DNA of 64,000 nt from PALSA-968 sp964387075 (GCA_964387075.1 CAYLVB010000005.1:310001-374000), one strand, 5' to 3'; positions 1 to 9,503 are shown, numbered from the stretch's first letter. Notes: generated by a model not told the origin, from the letters alone. Numbers and translations are program-made.

Positions 1-1
1 T

Positions 2-256
2 AACTCCGTAACTCAAACCGCTCTGAAAGTGCAGTATGCTGGTGGTGCAAAAGTAGACAACGGACAAATTGCTATTGATTGCTTGCAAAATTATGAAGCG
101 CAAAAAGATCGATATAGACACGGTAAGCAAGTCTTTAAAATATTAAGGCAAAAGTTGCAAGACTTGTACGGACAAAAAGATTTGCTTATTCCGACCGAAG
201 ATATAAAAGTTGCTGACTTATCTGGAATCAAAGACAAAATTTGGCCAGTCGAATGA
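2..256 (+). CDS. C-terminal fragment of an unrecognised protein (cut by window edge)
   Basis: The reading frame is open from base 2 to a stop at 254-256, so the gene very likely begins before the window. A GTG at 29 could be read as a start but has nothing to favour it. The visible 84 residues are rich in charged and Gln residues, with a helix-prone stretch (EAQKDRYRHGKQVFKILRQK), and show no signal peptide or membrane segment. I do not recognise the family. The DNA is AT-rich like the restriction genes that follow, so it may belong to the same accessory block. Confidence 0.5.
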   Translation, partial: NSVTQTALKVQYAGGAKVDNGQIAIDCLQNYEAQKDRYRHGKQVFKILRQKLQDLYGQKDLLIPTEDIKVADLSGIKDKIWPVE

Positions 257-657
257 TAATGCCAGCAGCTAACACGGGTTTTGCGTTAGTAGGCGGACAG
301 TGAGAATAGAAACATTGAGCAATATATAAACTTGGGAGCGCGTAAACCCAGGAAGCTCCAGAAACCCGCCTACTTCTGCTCGCCAAACTTTATGCACAAT
401 ACCTAGACAGACATGAATATTCCCAATCTACCGACAGACAGTCTATATAAATTTATATCAATTTTCGGACCTGTTTTAATTATTTTTCGAACCGCATAAC
501 AATATAAGCACCGCGTTTGTGTGCATCTCCCAACGCTCAATCAGAAGTGCAAGCCCGGGGCAGCAAGGCATTTCAATATGTAAGACCGCGCCTAATTTTA
601 ATTGGCAAATCTTAAATATTTTGCTTTATTTTATATTAGAAATTGAACCGTTGATTC
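257..657. other. 400-base intergenic stretch with a palindromic element
   Basis: No convincing gene is present. The left part (about 265-400) contains an inverted repeat: 289-296 (GTAGGCGG) is the exact reverse complement of 366-373, with smaller inner complements at 335-339 and 355-359. The block starts with CTAAC, then 11 bases, then GTTAG (270-290). This layout loosely recalls integron attC sites or the dispersed palindromes common in Bacteroidota, but no integrase is visible. The rest (400-657) is AT-rich with no clear structure and probably holds the rnhA promoter. Confidence 0.35.
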
Positions 658-1299
658 ATGGCGAAAAAAAAGTTCTATGTAGTTTGGCATGGTAGGAAAA
701 CAGGAGTTTTCGAAACTTGGGATGACTGCACAAAACAGATTCATGGCTTTCACGGAGCAGTCTTTAAAGCATTTCCATCAAGAGAATTAGCTGAAGAAGC
801 ATTCAAAGCCTCGAGCAAAGAATTTATTGGTAAGGATAAAAAAGTTGAAGTTCATAAAGAACTGACTCCAGAAGAAGAACTTTTAATTGGCGATCCAAAT
901 CTAGAAAGTATTTCCGTTGATGGTGCTTGGAATACTTTTACAGGAGTTGTAGAATATCAAGGCGTAGAAACAAAAACAAAAAAAGTTCTTTTTAGAATGG
1001 GGCCTTTTGAAGATGGAACAATTAACATAGTTGAGTTTTTAGGAATAGTTCATGCTCTAGCCTACTGCAAACAACATAATATTTCTTTGCCAATTTATTC
1101 CGACAGTCGCAATGCGATTAATTGGGTTCGCGACAAAACAGTTAGAACAAACCATAGTCGGAGCGAAAAAAACAAAAAACTGTTCGAGCTAATTGATCGT
1201 GGAATTAAATGGTTAAACGAAAACGACTATAAAAATCAAATTTTGAAATGGGAGACAAAGGCTTGGGGAGAGAATCCTGCTGATTTCGGAAGAAAATAA
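658..1299 (+). CDS. rnhA: Ribonuclease H type 1 with N-terminal hybrid-binding domain
   Basis: The protein would hydrolyse the RNA strand of RNA-DNA hybrids in the cytoplasm. Residues 1-55 match the hybrid-binding (viroplasmin-like) domain: it starts KKKFYVVWHGRKTGVFETW and contains the typical FHGAVFKAF stretch. Residues about 83-213 form the RNase H fold, with the expected four acidic catalytic residues: D88 (SVDGA), E126 (NIVEFLG), D149 (YSDSR) and D209 (NPADFGRK). At 213 residues it has the usual length for the two-domain Bacteroidota form. The ATG start places the hybrid-binding domain at the N-terminus. It is a single gene, in AT-rich DNA next to a restriction system. Family assignment is secure; whether this copy is housekeeping or accessory is unclear. 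Confidence 0.93.
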   Translation: MAKKKFYVVWHGRKTGVFETWDDCTKQIHGFHGAVFKAFPSRELAEEAFKASSKEFIGKDKKVEVHKELTPEEELLIGDPNLESISVDGAWNTFTGVVEYQGVETKTKKVLFRMGPFEDGTINIVEFLGIVHALAYCKQHNISLPIYSDSRNAINWVRDKTVRTNHSRSEKNKKLFELIDRGIKWLNENDYKNQILKWETKAWGENPADFGRK

Positions 1300-1441
1300 G
1301 CATTTAACCAATCTTTAGATGAGGCAGGCAAAGGATTTCCACTACAATCCCTAATGGAATTAGCAATTTATATAGGCTTAATTACTTATCAACATGCCTG
1401 ATTTTCAGGCGGTTTCCGCTTCCAAATTTCGCCTAAAATTG

Positions 1442-1449
1442 TAAATTTG
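1442..1449 (+). promoter_or_regulatory. Bacteroidota -7 element TAAATTTG upstream of the type IIG gene
   Basis: TAAATTTG matches the TAnnTTTG consensus and lies 14 bases before the ATG at 1464. No clear TTG lies at the expected spacing upstream, so the call rests on one element only. A small palindrome (GCCTGA-TTT-TCAGGC, 1396-1410) lies just upstream and could be the end of the rnhA transcript or a regulatory site. Confidence 0.5.
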
Positions 1450-1463
1450 AGGTTCTTAAATTT

Positions 1464-4277
1464 ATGACCAGAGAAGAAGCAAAAGCCGTAGTAGAAAAGC
1501 TCGTAAACCGTTTCGCGGAACAGCGAAATGGCTACCATGCAGCCGACTACAACGAAACTAAAACCCGAAGAGATTTTATTGATCCGCTTTTTACAGCTTT
1601 TGGCTGGGATATGGATAATAAAGACGATGTGGCTGAACCATACCGTGAAGTAATTCACGAGGACAAAGTAAAAATTCAGGGTAAAACTAAAGCCCCAGAT
1701 TATGGTTTTCGTTTATCAGGCTCTAAAGACCGTTTGTTCTTTGTTGAAGCAAAAAAACCTTCAGTTGCTTTAAAAACTAATAAAGAGGCTGCCTTTCAGG
1801 TTCGCCGTTACGGATGGAACTCCGGCGCATCGGTTTCAATCCTTACAAACTTTGAGGAATTTATTATTTACGATTGCTCAAAAAAACCAAGCTCAACCGA
1901 AAGCTCTGCCGTTGCCCGTTTAAAATATTTTACTTACGATCAGCTTTTAAATGAGTTCGATTTTTTCTATGACATTTTTAGCAGAGAAGCAGTTGTAAAA
2001 GGTCGCTTTGATAAATACATCCAAAGTGATACCGCTAAAAAAGGAACCCAAACTCCCGACAAAGACTTTGTTGTTAGCCTAGATAAATGGCGGAAATTCA
2101 TTGCTATTGACATTGCTAAAAACAATCTCAAATTAAATGAAGACGAATTAAATTTTGCAGTACAATTAATTATTGATCGCTTAATTTTCCTTCGCTTTTG
2201 TGAAGATCGTGGTGTTGAAACTTACGGACAATTAAAAACTGCCGCTTCAAAAGGCGATGCCTATAAAAACCTTTGCGGCGTATTTAAAGATGCCGATAAT
2301 AAATATAATTCGGGCCTTTTCGATTATAAAAAGGATCAGATTACTCAAGACTTAAAAGTTACTAATAAGATCATAAAGGGAATTATTGAAGACCTTTACT
2401 ATCCTAAAAGCGAATATGATTTTAAAGCCTTGCCTGTTGAAGTTCTCGGTAATGCATATGAGCAATTCCTCGGTAAGGTAATTACTATAAACCGCGCGCA
2501 TCACGCCGTCATTGATTATAAGCCGGAAGTTCGTAAAGCAGGTGGCGTTTATTATACCCCACAATACATAGTAGATTATATTGTTGAAAATACACTAGGG
2601 AAATTAATTAAAGGAAAAACACCAAAAGAAATTGAGAAAATAAAAATAGTTGATCCCGCTTGCGGTAGCGGCTCATTTTTGTTGGGCGCATTTCAATACC
2701 TCTTAAATTTTCACGCAGAATATTACCATAAAAATGGCTATGCAAATAAGAAAGGAAAAGATAATCCTTTGACTCCTTTTGGTACTTTAAGTACTGCTGA
2801 AAAGAAAAACATTCTCATTAGTAATATTTACGGCGTTGATATAGACGCAAATGCCGTTGAAGTAACCAAACTAAGTTTATTGCTTAAGTGCATGGAAGGC
2901 GAAACTGACGCCAGTATTAAAATGCAAATGGAGATGTTTAAGGAAAGGGTTTTGCCCGATCTTGATAACAACATTAAGGATGGTAATAGTTTGATTGATA
3001 CAGACATTTACGATAATGAATTTGATTTAGGTTTCGAGAAAAAAATTAAGCCATTTTCTTGGAAGAAAAATTTCCCTGAAGTTTTTAAACAAGGAGGTTT
3101 TAGTGCAATTATTGGTAATCCACCTTACGTTGATAGCAGAGTTAATGAAGAGCAAACAAAAGACTATTGGAAAACTCATTATTTTTCATCCAAATATGGT
3201 AAAACAAATACCTATGAAATTTTTATTGAAAAAGGTCTTAAGTTATTGATGCCTAAAGGCGAATTGGGGTTCATTGTTCCTGTAGTAATTTTGACTCTTG
3301 ATGCCTGTAAGGGTCTCAGGGAACTTTTAATAAATAACTATTCTATAACTGAACTTTCTTACGGTGACTTTGCTGTTTTTGCTGATGCTAATGTCGATAC
3401 TGTTGTCATTTTAGCTAAGAACTCGCGAGAAAAAGATCACATTGCTATAAAAAAATTCTCCAACAGATATGCCTCAGTCCTTGAAGAACATTCAATTTCA
3501 AGTACCTCCTTAGATAAAACTACCTTTAAAATAGCGTTAAAGACGAACTTCATTACCGATAAAATCCAAGCGGATAAATCATATATAAAAATATCTGATC
3601 TCGTAGATTTTTATAATGGCATTGCAACCGGCCCTGATAAAGAGAAATACTTTTCTCAGAAAAAGTTAAACTCAAAGTATAAACCGTTATTAATGGGAAA
3701 TAACATTGGTTATTACAGTACAAACTACGAGGGGAGGTTTATTAATTACGACAGGCCTAAACTTCATCGGCCGAGAGAAGAGAAAATATTCTTAAGTAAA
3801 GAAAAGATTATAATGCAGAGAATCCGAAATCTTAAACTTAAGAGAAGGTTAGTTTGTACATTAGATACCCAACAATTTTACACCTTTAATTCAGTAAACA
3901 ATCTTCTATTAAAGAGTGGTGTTGAATATGATCTTAGATACATTTTAGCTTTGCTTAATTCAAATTTATTGAATTATCTTTTAAAACAATATTCTCTCAA
4001 TACCAATATAACATTAAGTGATTTAGAGTCGCTTCCTATAAAACCTATTAATTTCAAAAAAAGTGTGGAAAAGAAATCTCATGATGAAATTGTAAAGCAG
4101 GTAAATCAATTATTGTTTTTGAATGAGGAACTCATATCTGAAAAACTTCAGACAAAAGTAGAACAACTTAAAAGGAGAGCAGAACATTGTGAAGAAAAAA
4201 TAAATCAGTTGATTTATCAATTGTATGAGTTAACGCCAGCAGAAATTAATATTATTGAGGAGACCGACAAAGTATGA
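1464..4277 (+). CDS. Type IIG restriction enzyme-adenine methyltransferase (single-chain RM, Eco57I-like)
   Basis: One polypeptide of 937 residues carries endonuclease, N6-adenine methylase and recognition functions. The N-terminus has a PD-(D/E)xK nuclease signature: P78-D79 followed by E95-A-K97 (FFVEAKKPS). A helical linker leads to the gamma-class methylase: motif I DPACGSGSF (397-405), motif II-like GVDIDANAVEVTKLSL (457-472) and catalytic motif IV NPPY (552-555). Residues about 690-900 fit a TaqI-like specificity domain, and the tail is coiled coil. Such enzymes need no separate specificity subunit, and none is present. The frame is intact with no missing key residue, so it is probably active. 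The next gene overlaps it by four bases, suggesting coupled translation. The target site cannot be read from the sequence. Confidence 0.93.
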   Translation: MTREEAKAVVEKLVNRFAEQRNGYHAADYNETKTRRDFIDPLFTAFGWDMDNKDDVAEPYREVIHEDKVKIQGKTKAPDYGFRLSGSKDRLFFVEAKKPSVALKTNKEAAFQVRRYGWNSGASVSILTNFEEFIIYDCSKKPSSTESSAVARLKYFTYDQLLNEFDFFYDIFSREAVVKGRFDKYIQSDTAKKGTQTPDKDFVVSLDKWRKFIAIDIAKNNLKLNEDELNFAVQLIIDRLIFLRFCEDRGVETYGQLKTAASKGDAYKNLCGVFKDADNKYNSGLFDYKKDQITQDLKVTNKIIKGIIEDLYYPKSEYDFKALPVEVLGNAYEQFLGKVITINRAHHAVIDYKPEVRKAGGVYYTPQYIVDYIVENTLGKLIKGKTPKEIEKIKIVDPACGSGSFLLGAFQYLLNFHAEYYHKNGYANKKGKDNPLTPFGTLSTAEKKNILISNIYGVDIDANAVEVTKLSLLLKCMEGETDASIKMQMEMFKERVLPDLDNNIKDGNSLIDTDIYDNEFDLGFEKKIKPFSWKKNFPEVFKQGGFSAIIGNPPYVDSRVNEEQTKDYWKTHYFSSKYGKTNTYEIFIEKGLKLLMPKGELGFIVPVVILTLDACKGLRELLINNYSITELSYGDFAVFADANVDTVVILAKNSREKDHIAIKKFSNRYASVLEEHSISSTSLDKTTFKIALKTNFITDKIQADKSYIKISDLVDFYNGIATGPDKEKYFSQKKLNSKYKPLLMGNNIGYYSTNYEGRFINYDRPKLHRPREEKIFLSKEKIIMQRIRNLKLKRRLVCTLDTQQFYTFNSVNNLLLKSGVEYDLRYILALLNSNLLNYLLKQYSLNTNITLSDLESLPIKPINFKKSVEKKSHDEIVKQVNQLLFLNEELISEKLQTKVEQLKRRAEHCEEKINQLIYQLYELTPAEINIIEETDKV

Positions 4278-4660
4278 CCAGGGCCGAACGCATAAAAGAT
4301 TATGAAGTCCACTTCGAGTACTACGTTACGGAGTTAATGAAATTCCCTGATTCAAGATTAGAGAAGAAGTTGGAAATTGTGCGTATGCAAATGGAATTAG
4401 CCGCAAAGATCACCGATGTAGAAGTTTATCAAACTTTGCGCTGGTGGGAAATGCACATTATAGAAGCTCGCATCCGTAAAATGGAATTGCCAGAAGAAGT
4501 TCCTTATTACGATGAAATTGAAGCGGCTATTGCAGATATTGAAACCGTTGTTGTAAAATCCGAAGAACGTAAAGAGATCAGCGAAGAATCTTTCATCAAT
4601 CAAAAAGCCCGCAAGCCAAAAATTCAGGAAGATAACAGCAATCAAACAAGTTTGTTTTAA
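4274..4660 (+). CDS. Small helical partner protein of the type IIG enzyme, beta-clamp-like C-terminus
   Basis: The start codon overlaps the stop of the restriction gene in an ATGA junction, so the two are very likely co-translated. The 128-residue protein is highly charged and predicted mostly helical, with no signal peptide. It begins MTRAERIKDYEVHFEYYV and is Glu/Lys rich throughout. The last six residues are NQTSLF. A terminal QxSLF peptide matches the bacterial sliding-clamp-binding consensus (QL(S/D)LF type), preceded here by a disordered, basic linker (about 100-122). I do not recognise the family and assign no function. An accessory that ties the enzyme to replication is an inference only. 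Confidence 0.75.
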   Translation: MTRAERIKDYEVHFEYYVTELMKFPDSRLEKKLEIVRMQMELAAKITDVEVYQTLRWWEMHIIEARIRKMELPEEVPYYDEIEAAIADIETVVVKSEERKEISEESFINQKARKPKIQEDNSNQTSLF

Positions 4661-4782
4661 TAAAAAACCGCCGAGATCTTTACCGACCGGTCTATCCTTC
4701 TACAGAGTGAACAGCAGCAGCTAAGGCCCTGGCGAAAATGCAGGGAGCAGTGCTATATTTATCGTGCGGTGTTCTTTGCAAC

Positions 4783-4811
4783 AAAAAAAGGGAGGCTCTC
4801 GCCTCCCTTTT
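4783..4811 (-). terminator. Strong intrinsic terminator for the giant secreted-protein gene
   Basis: GGGAGGC (4790-4796), a TCTC loop and GCCTCCC (4801-4807) form a perfect 7 bp stem. On the minus strand it is followed by a run of seven T, 20 bases after the stop codon at 4830. On the plus strand it is followed by TTTT, so it may also stop transcripts from the restriction operon. Confidence 0.9.
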
Positions 4812-4829
4812 CCATTCATGCTTATTTAA

Positions 4830-7800
4830 TTACTTCACCAGCGTGAGGTGGCCTTCCTTGGTGTAGGTCTTGCCATCAGCGCCTTCGGCGCTGAGGATGT
4901 AGTAGTAGGTTCCTTCAGAAGCGATGATGCCGTTGCTGAGGGCGCCATCCCATTTCGCGTTGGGTCCGCTGAGCGTAACCACCTGTAAACCCCAACGGTT
5001 TATGATGTTGCAGGTAAGGCTGCGCATACCGGTGGTAACTATGGTAAACTCGTCGTTCAGCCCATCGCCGTTCGGCGAGAAGACGTTCGGGATGATAATG
5101 GTGGTAGGATCATCAATGGTGATGGTCTTTACAATAGAGTCAGAACAGGAACCATTGCTCGCTACTAACATCACGGAGTACGTGCCGGGTGTAGTGAACA
5201 CATAAGGCGCGGGCGTGGTTGCATTGGAACCTATGGTAGTCCAGGTATAGGAGGTTGCTCCACTCGATCCGTTGGTAAAGGTTACCGTTAACGGAGCGGC
5301 GCCCTGCGTTGCGCTTGGCGTATAATCTGCAACCACAGACAATGGCGGGATGTTGAACGTTGTTAGACCGCCGCCGGCAGGACAACCGTTAGCGTCGGTG
5401 ATAGACACGCTGTAATTGCCGGGGCCTACATTCGATAAAGAAGGTAAGGTGTCATTGGTCATTGGTGTAGATCCGTTGTACCATTGGTAGGTGTAACCCG
5501 GAGTTCCGCCGGTCACGTTCACCGCGCCGATGCTACCGGTAGGCTGCGAGCAGGAACCTGTTACGGTAGCGTTGCCCACAACTGTTGGAGATGGATTAGT
5601 GGTTACAGTAACTGTAAGTACGTTTCCTGCCGAAGCATCCACGCAACCCGAAACAGTAGCTGAGTCAGCGATCGTGTAAACCGTGGTTCCTACAGTGCCG
5701 GTAGGCGGGCTATAAGAAGATCCGGTATTCACCCATGTTGATCCGTTATACCAAACCGGTACAGAAGTTACAGTACCTGTGCTCACCACGGTGATAGTAC
5801 CCGGCGTTGCATTCTCGCATTGCAGGTATGGGTTTGCCACGCCACCTGAAAGTACAGGAGGAGGAGGAGGCGCTGTAATAGTTACCGTAACAGTAAGTAC
5901 GTTACCTGCGGTTACATTCACACAACCGGTTACGGTTGCTGAGTCGGCCACTGTATAAACGGTTGTTCCCACGGTTGATGTGCTGGGTGTATACGAGTTA
6001 CCTGTTGCAACCCATGTGGAGCCGTTATACCAAACAGGAGTTGAAGAAACCGTACCTGTAGGCGTTACGTTGATAGGAACAGGAGTTGCGTTCTGGCATA
6101 AATTCAGAGGGTTGTTGGATCCGCTTCCTAAAACAGGAGGGCCCGGGTTTGGATTAACGGTTACAGTTACGGTAAGCACGTTACCTGCCGAAGCGTTGAC
6201 ACAACCGGTAACGGTTGCAGAGTCGATCACGGTGTAAACCGTGGTTCCGGGAGTTGAGTTACCGGGCGTATAAGTAGTTCCGGTATTCACCCATGTAGAG
6301 CCGTTATACCAAACAGGAACCGAAGTGATCGTGCTTGTACTGGCCACCGTAATAGAACCGGGAGGCGCGGCGTTCTGGCACTGTACCAGCGGGTTGCTGG
6401 ATGTACCAGAAAGTACAGGAGCTGTTGGAGCAGGATTTACTGTGATCGTTAAGGTTGTAGCGGTACCTATACAAGCGTTAGGATCTGTAGCGGATACGCT
6501 CACGGTATAAGATCCGGCAGGACCAATGTTTGTTATGGTATAAGTAGTGCCCGTATTAGTTCCTGTAGCATCGGTCCAGGTATAGGTATAAGTAGCTATA
6601 GGGCCGGTAATGCTTAGTGGAACGTTATCGCCTACACAAGCGGTAGTGCTGCTTGCCGCAACCGTAGGGGCCGCGGGACCGTTCGTGCTGGTAACAGTGA
6701 TGGTTCCGGTACCGATGCAACCATTCTGGTCTTGCACCTGTAAAGGATAGTTACCGGCAGGAATGTTACAGTTGGTAGAACTTGCCGACCAGGTGCCTCC
6801 ATTGTCCCAGGAGTACTGGTAAGCCGGAGCTCCACCCGATACAGAAACGCTGTTGATACAACCGGTGTTCTGTCCGCAAGGCGCGGAGGTAACCGAAGCG
6901 GTACCTACAACCGGAAGCGGGTTAATGGTAATTGTTACTGTTGCCTGGGTTGACGCGGTAGAAGGACATCCTGTTCCGCTGGCGGTAGCGTTAACGGTTA
7001 TCACGCCTGTTGTTACCGAGGTAACGTTTGGCGCGGTATACGTGCTGATGTTACCGGTGCCGCTGGTGTTAGAAAGTTCAGGGCCGCCCAAACCTGTGTT
7101 AGTATTGGTCCAGGTAACAGAACCTGAAGGCGTAACGTTAAAGCTGATACCGGTTATAGTTCCACCCGAGCAAACTGTTTGCGAAGGAGAACCGGAAGAG
7201 ATAGAAACTGTTGGAGTTGGGTCTACGTTAATAGTAACGGTAGTTTGGTTTGAACAGTTGTTGGCGTCGGTTCCAACCACGGTATAGGTGGTGGGTCCGG
7301 AAGGTGTAGCTGTAACAGTTCCGCCGGTTGCAGGAAGTGTGCCTCCCGTCCAGTTATAGTTCACAGCACCGCTCGCGGTAAGCGTGGTGGTTGCACCTGA
7401 ACATACCGAAGTAGGCGTAGGAGCAACGCTTATCGTTGGAAGCGGGTTAACCGTTAAAATGAATGTAGCGGCAGGACTTGATCCGCAACCGTTATCAGCG
7501 GTTACAGTAACTGTTCCTGTACCTGCTGTGGTCCAGTTGGTACTGATCGCGGTTGAGCCTTGTCCACCGGTGATAGTTCCGCCCGCGCCTGAAACAGACC
7601 AGGTATACCCTGTAGCGTTAGGCACACTTGAAATAGAGAAGTTATCATTGCCGGGGCATATCGGTGTAGTACCTGAAATACCGCTTGGAGCAAGAGGAAC
7701 GTTATCGATCGTTACAGCTGTACAAGCCGGTGCGCTGGTTCCGCAAGCACCTGTAGCATCTACGCAAACGTTACCGGAAGAGCTTCCGAAAGTTACACTG

Positions 7801-8999
7801 ATGGAAGTTGTTCCCTGGCCGGAATTGATGACAGCGCCACTAGGGACTGTCCAGTTATAAGAAGTTGCGCCTGCGCTACCGCTGGTGGTGTAGTTTTGTG
7901 TGCTGCCGTTACAAACTGTTGTTGGTCCTGATGGAGCGCCTGGAACACCCTGTGTTCCTCCAACGTTCAATACTACAGAAGCGCAGGAGGTAGTGTTACA
8001 GGTTCCTACCGCGGCTACATAATAGGTGGTAGTTGACGAAGGATTCACCACTATGGTAGAACCGCTTCCTACAAATGTTCCGCCGCAGCTGCCCGAATAC
8101 CAATTCCAGTTAGCCCCCGACCCTAAAGAACCGCCGCTAACCGATAAGGTGGAAGCTTGTGCGGGACAGATAGGATTTGGGTTGGCCGAAGCGCCGGTAG
8201 GGGCACTTGAGTTAGAAGCAGGCGTAACTGCCATACAGGTTGGAGCGCTGGTTCCGCAAAGGTTGGAAGCGGTAACACAAATATTACCCGCGCCCGCGCC
8301 GGCAGTAACGCTTATAGAATTGGTTCCTTGTCCGGAGTTGATGGTCCATCCGCCTGGAACAGACCAGGTGTAACTATTGGCATTGGCGACCGGAGGTATA
8401 GAATACGTATTGACCGATCCAGGGCAAACCGGGTTTGGCCCGCTGATAGCGCCAGGCTGGGTTGCAGGGGTTGCCTGGTTAGCAGGCACGTAGGTCATCA
8501 CAAGAACAAGCCTGTTAATACAAACATCGGCGCCTGTACAAAGTTGAAGACTGTTAACCGCACCGTAATTATATCCGGGCACACCGCAAGGGAACACGTT
8601 AGTTGTTGTAGCAGAAACCGCGCATGGATTATTCGAACAAAGACAGCCCGAGTTTCCTTCATTCACGGTAGGAAAGGCATTACCATTGATAGAGGCAGTT
8701 AGTGAACCGCCACTACAATCGGCTGAATAGTATTGCACCTGGATATTGGTAATTATATTACCTGCCGGAACCGGGTCGGTGAAATTACTGGTTCCACAGG
8801 CGGTGGTATTACCGCAATAACTTGAAAGCGTATTGAAGCACCAATAGTCTGCGCCACAAACAGTACAACCTCCACAACCCTGGAAACCGGTATAAACAAT
8901 TGTAACACTGGTTGTAGACTGCGCTTTCAGACCACTTCCTAAGAAGAGGAAACTGAAAAAACAGGCGATAAATAAAATTAAAGTAGTTCTTTTCATCAT
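4830..8999 (-). CDS. Giant secreted Ig/PKD-repeat protein with T9SS type B sorting domain
   Basis: This is a 1389-residue predicted cell-surface or secreted adhesin-like protein. The N-terminus is a clear Sec signal (KRTTLILFIACFFSFLFLGSGLKAQ). A Cys-rich head (about 30-170) is followed by many Ig-like/PKD-like repeats with WT/YxW cores, including two similar WSVPG/WTVPS modules near 205-270 and 380-440 and a block of three 93-residue repeats. A canonical PKD domain lies near 1220-1295. The C-terminal about 85 residues match the gliding-motility-associated C-terminal (CHU_C) domain: PNVFSPNGDGLNDEF, NRWG and WDG, then a GTYYY strand. That domain marks export through the type IX system. Two adjacent Met codons can start it. 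It lies 12 bases after a small secreted-protein gene and is probably co-transcribed from the promoter at 9554-9584. The ligand is unknown. Confidence 0.92.
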   Translation of the reverse strand: MMKRTTLILFIACFFSFLFLGSGLKAQSTTSVTIVYTGFQGCGGCTVCGADYWCFNTLSSYCGNTTACGTSNFTDPVPAGNIITNIQVQYYSADCSGGSLTASINGNAFPTVNEGNSGCLCSNNPCAVSATTTNVFPCGVPGYNYGAVNSLQLCTGADVCINRLVLVMTYVPANQATPATQPGAISGPNPVCPGSVNTYSIPPVANANSYTWSVPGGWTINSGQGTNSISVTAGAGAGNICVTASNLCGTSAPTCMAVTPASNSSAPTGASANPNPICPAQASTLSVSGGSLGSGANWNWYSGSCGGTFVGSGSTIVVNPSSTTTYYVAAVGTCNTTSCASVVLNVGGTQGVPGAPSGPTTVCNGSTQNYTTSGSAGATSYNWTVPSGAVINSGQGTTSISVTFGSSSGNVCVDATGACGTSAPACTAVTIDNVPLAPSGISGTTPICPGNDNFSISSVPNATGYTWSVSGAGGTITGGQGSTAISTNWTTAGTGTVTVTADNGCGSSPAATFILTVNPLPTISVAPTPTSVCSGATTTLTASGAVNYNWTGGTLPATGGTVTATPSGPTTYTVVGTDANNCSNQTTVTINVDPTPTVSISSGSPSQTVCSGGTITGISFNVTPSGSVTWTNTNTGLGGPELSNTSGTGNISTYTAPNVTSVTTGVITVNATASGTGCPSTASTQATVTITINPLPVVGTASVTSAPCGQNTGCINSVSVSGGAPAYQYSWDNGGTWSASSTNCNIPAGNYPLQVQDQNGCIGTGTITVTSTNGPAAPTVAASSTTACVGDNVPLSITGPIATYTYTWTDATGTNTGTTYTITNIGPAGSYTVSVSATDPNACIGTATTLTITVNPAPTAPVLSGTSSNPLVQCQNAAPPGSITVASTSTITSVPVWYNGSTWVNTGTTYTPGNSTPGTTVYTVIDSATVTGCVNASAGNVLTVTVTVNPNPGPPVLGSGSNNPLNLCQNATPVPINVTPTGTVSSTPVWYNGSTWVATGNSYTPSTSTVGTTVYTVADSATVTGCVNVTAGNVLTVTVTITAPPPPPVLSGGVANPYLQCENATPGTITVVSTGTVTSVPVWYNGSTWVNTGSSYSPPTGTVGTTVYTIADSATVSGCVDASAGNVLTVTVTTNPSPTVVGNATVTGSCSQPTGSIGAVNVTGGTPGYTYQWYNGSTPMTNDTLPSLSNVGPGNYSVSITDANGCPAGGGLTTFNIPPLSVVADYTPSATQGAAPLTVTFTNGSSGATSYTWTTIGSNATTPAPYVFTTPGTYSVMLVASNGSCSDSIVKTITIDDPTTIIIPNVFSPNGDGLNDEFTIVTTGMRSLTCNIINRWGLQVVTLSGPNAKWDGALSNGIIASEGTYYYILSAEGADGKTYTKEGHLTLVK
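5600..6430 (-). repeat. Three tandem 279-bp coding repeats
   Basis: A conserved segment recurs at exactly 279-base spacing (for example CCAAAC at 5751, 6030 and 6309), encoding three 93-residue domains. Each contains VWYNGSTWV and ends in VLTVTVT. The preserved period and reading frame show unit duplication within the secreted-protein gene. Confidence 0.88.
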
Positions 9000-9011
9000 T
9001 CCTGGAATTGT

Positions 9012-9503
9012 TTATTTTTTGACTTCTGTTACTGTTATGTGTGAAAAAAAGTATTTCTTAACCTCCTCCTTGTCAGGGCCATCGGGTATAGGAATTATCA
9101 TTTTAGCTTTATTAACATCCTTATCCATGCAGGAGCCTTCCATGTTGTAGTGGGCGGGTACCACCACGGTTACCTCTGGCGAAGACGGACTTAATTGCCA
9201 TGTGATCTTTACCGGGTTGCTGTTAACGTTAAAGGCTTTCAAAACCACAACCGCCTGCGAATTACACATGTCTTTCTTTCCATAGAAAGAAACACCGTTC
9301 AATACGTTGGTCATTGGCGAGCCGGCAACGATAACATTTCCGGATTGCACTTTATCCTTTTGGGCAGGGAATGCATTGGCTGGCTCCCATACCTCATCAT
9401 GAGCATGGTCGCCTGAAGGCCTGGATACGCTGCTTTGCGAAAGACTTAAAAATGGCGACCAGAGAGCCACCACCAAGGTTAGAAGCATATTTCTTTTATT
9501 CAT
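9012..9503 (-). CDS. Small secreted protein of unknown function
   Basis: The 163-residue product starts with a clear signal peptide (about residues 1-23, ending SLSQS) followed by a His/Asp-containing stretch (SGDHAHDEVWEPANAF). The remainder looks beta-rich, with two Cys (in KDMCNSQ and EGSCMDKD) that could form a disulfide or bind metal. No sorting tail or lipobox is visible, so a periplasmic or surface-associated location is likely. I do not recognise the family. It is the first gene of a two-gene unit with the giant type B protein 12 bases downstream, which suggests a role linked to that protein. It has its own well-formed upstream promoter. Confidence 0.8.
   Translation of the reverse strand: MNKRNMLLTLVVALWSPFLSLSQSSVSRPSGDHAHDEVWEPANAFPAQKDKVQSGNVIVAGSPMTNVLNGVSFYGKKDMCNSQAVVVLKAFNVNSNPVKITWQLSPSSPEVTVVVPAHYNMEGSCMDKDVNKAKMIIPIPDGPDKEEVKKYFFSHITVTEVKK

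Noticed and set aside
6853..8373. Several Val/Pro-rich plus-strand frames opposite the giant secreted protein
   Set aside because: They are reverse readings of Thr/Gly/Asn-rich repeat codons and lack any signal or domain.
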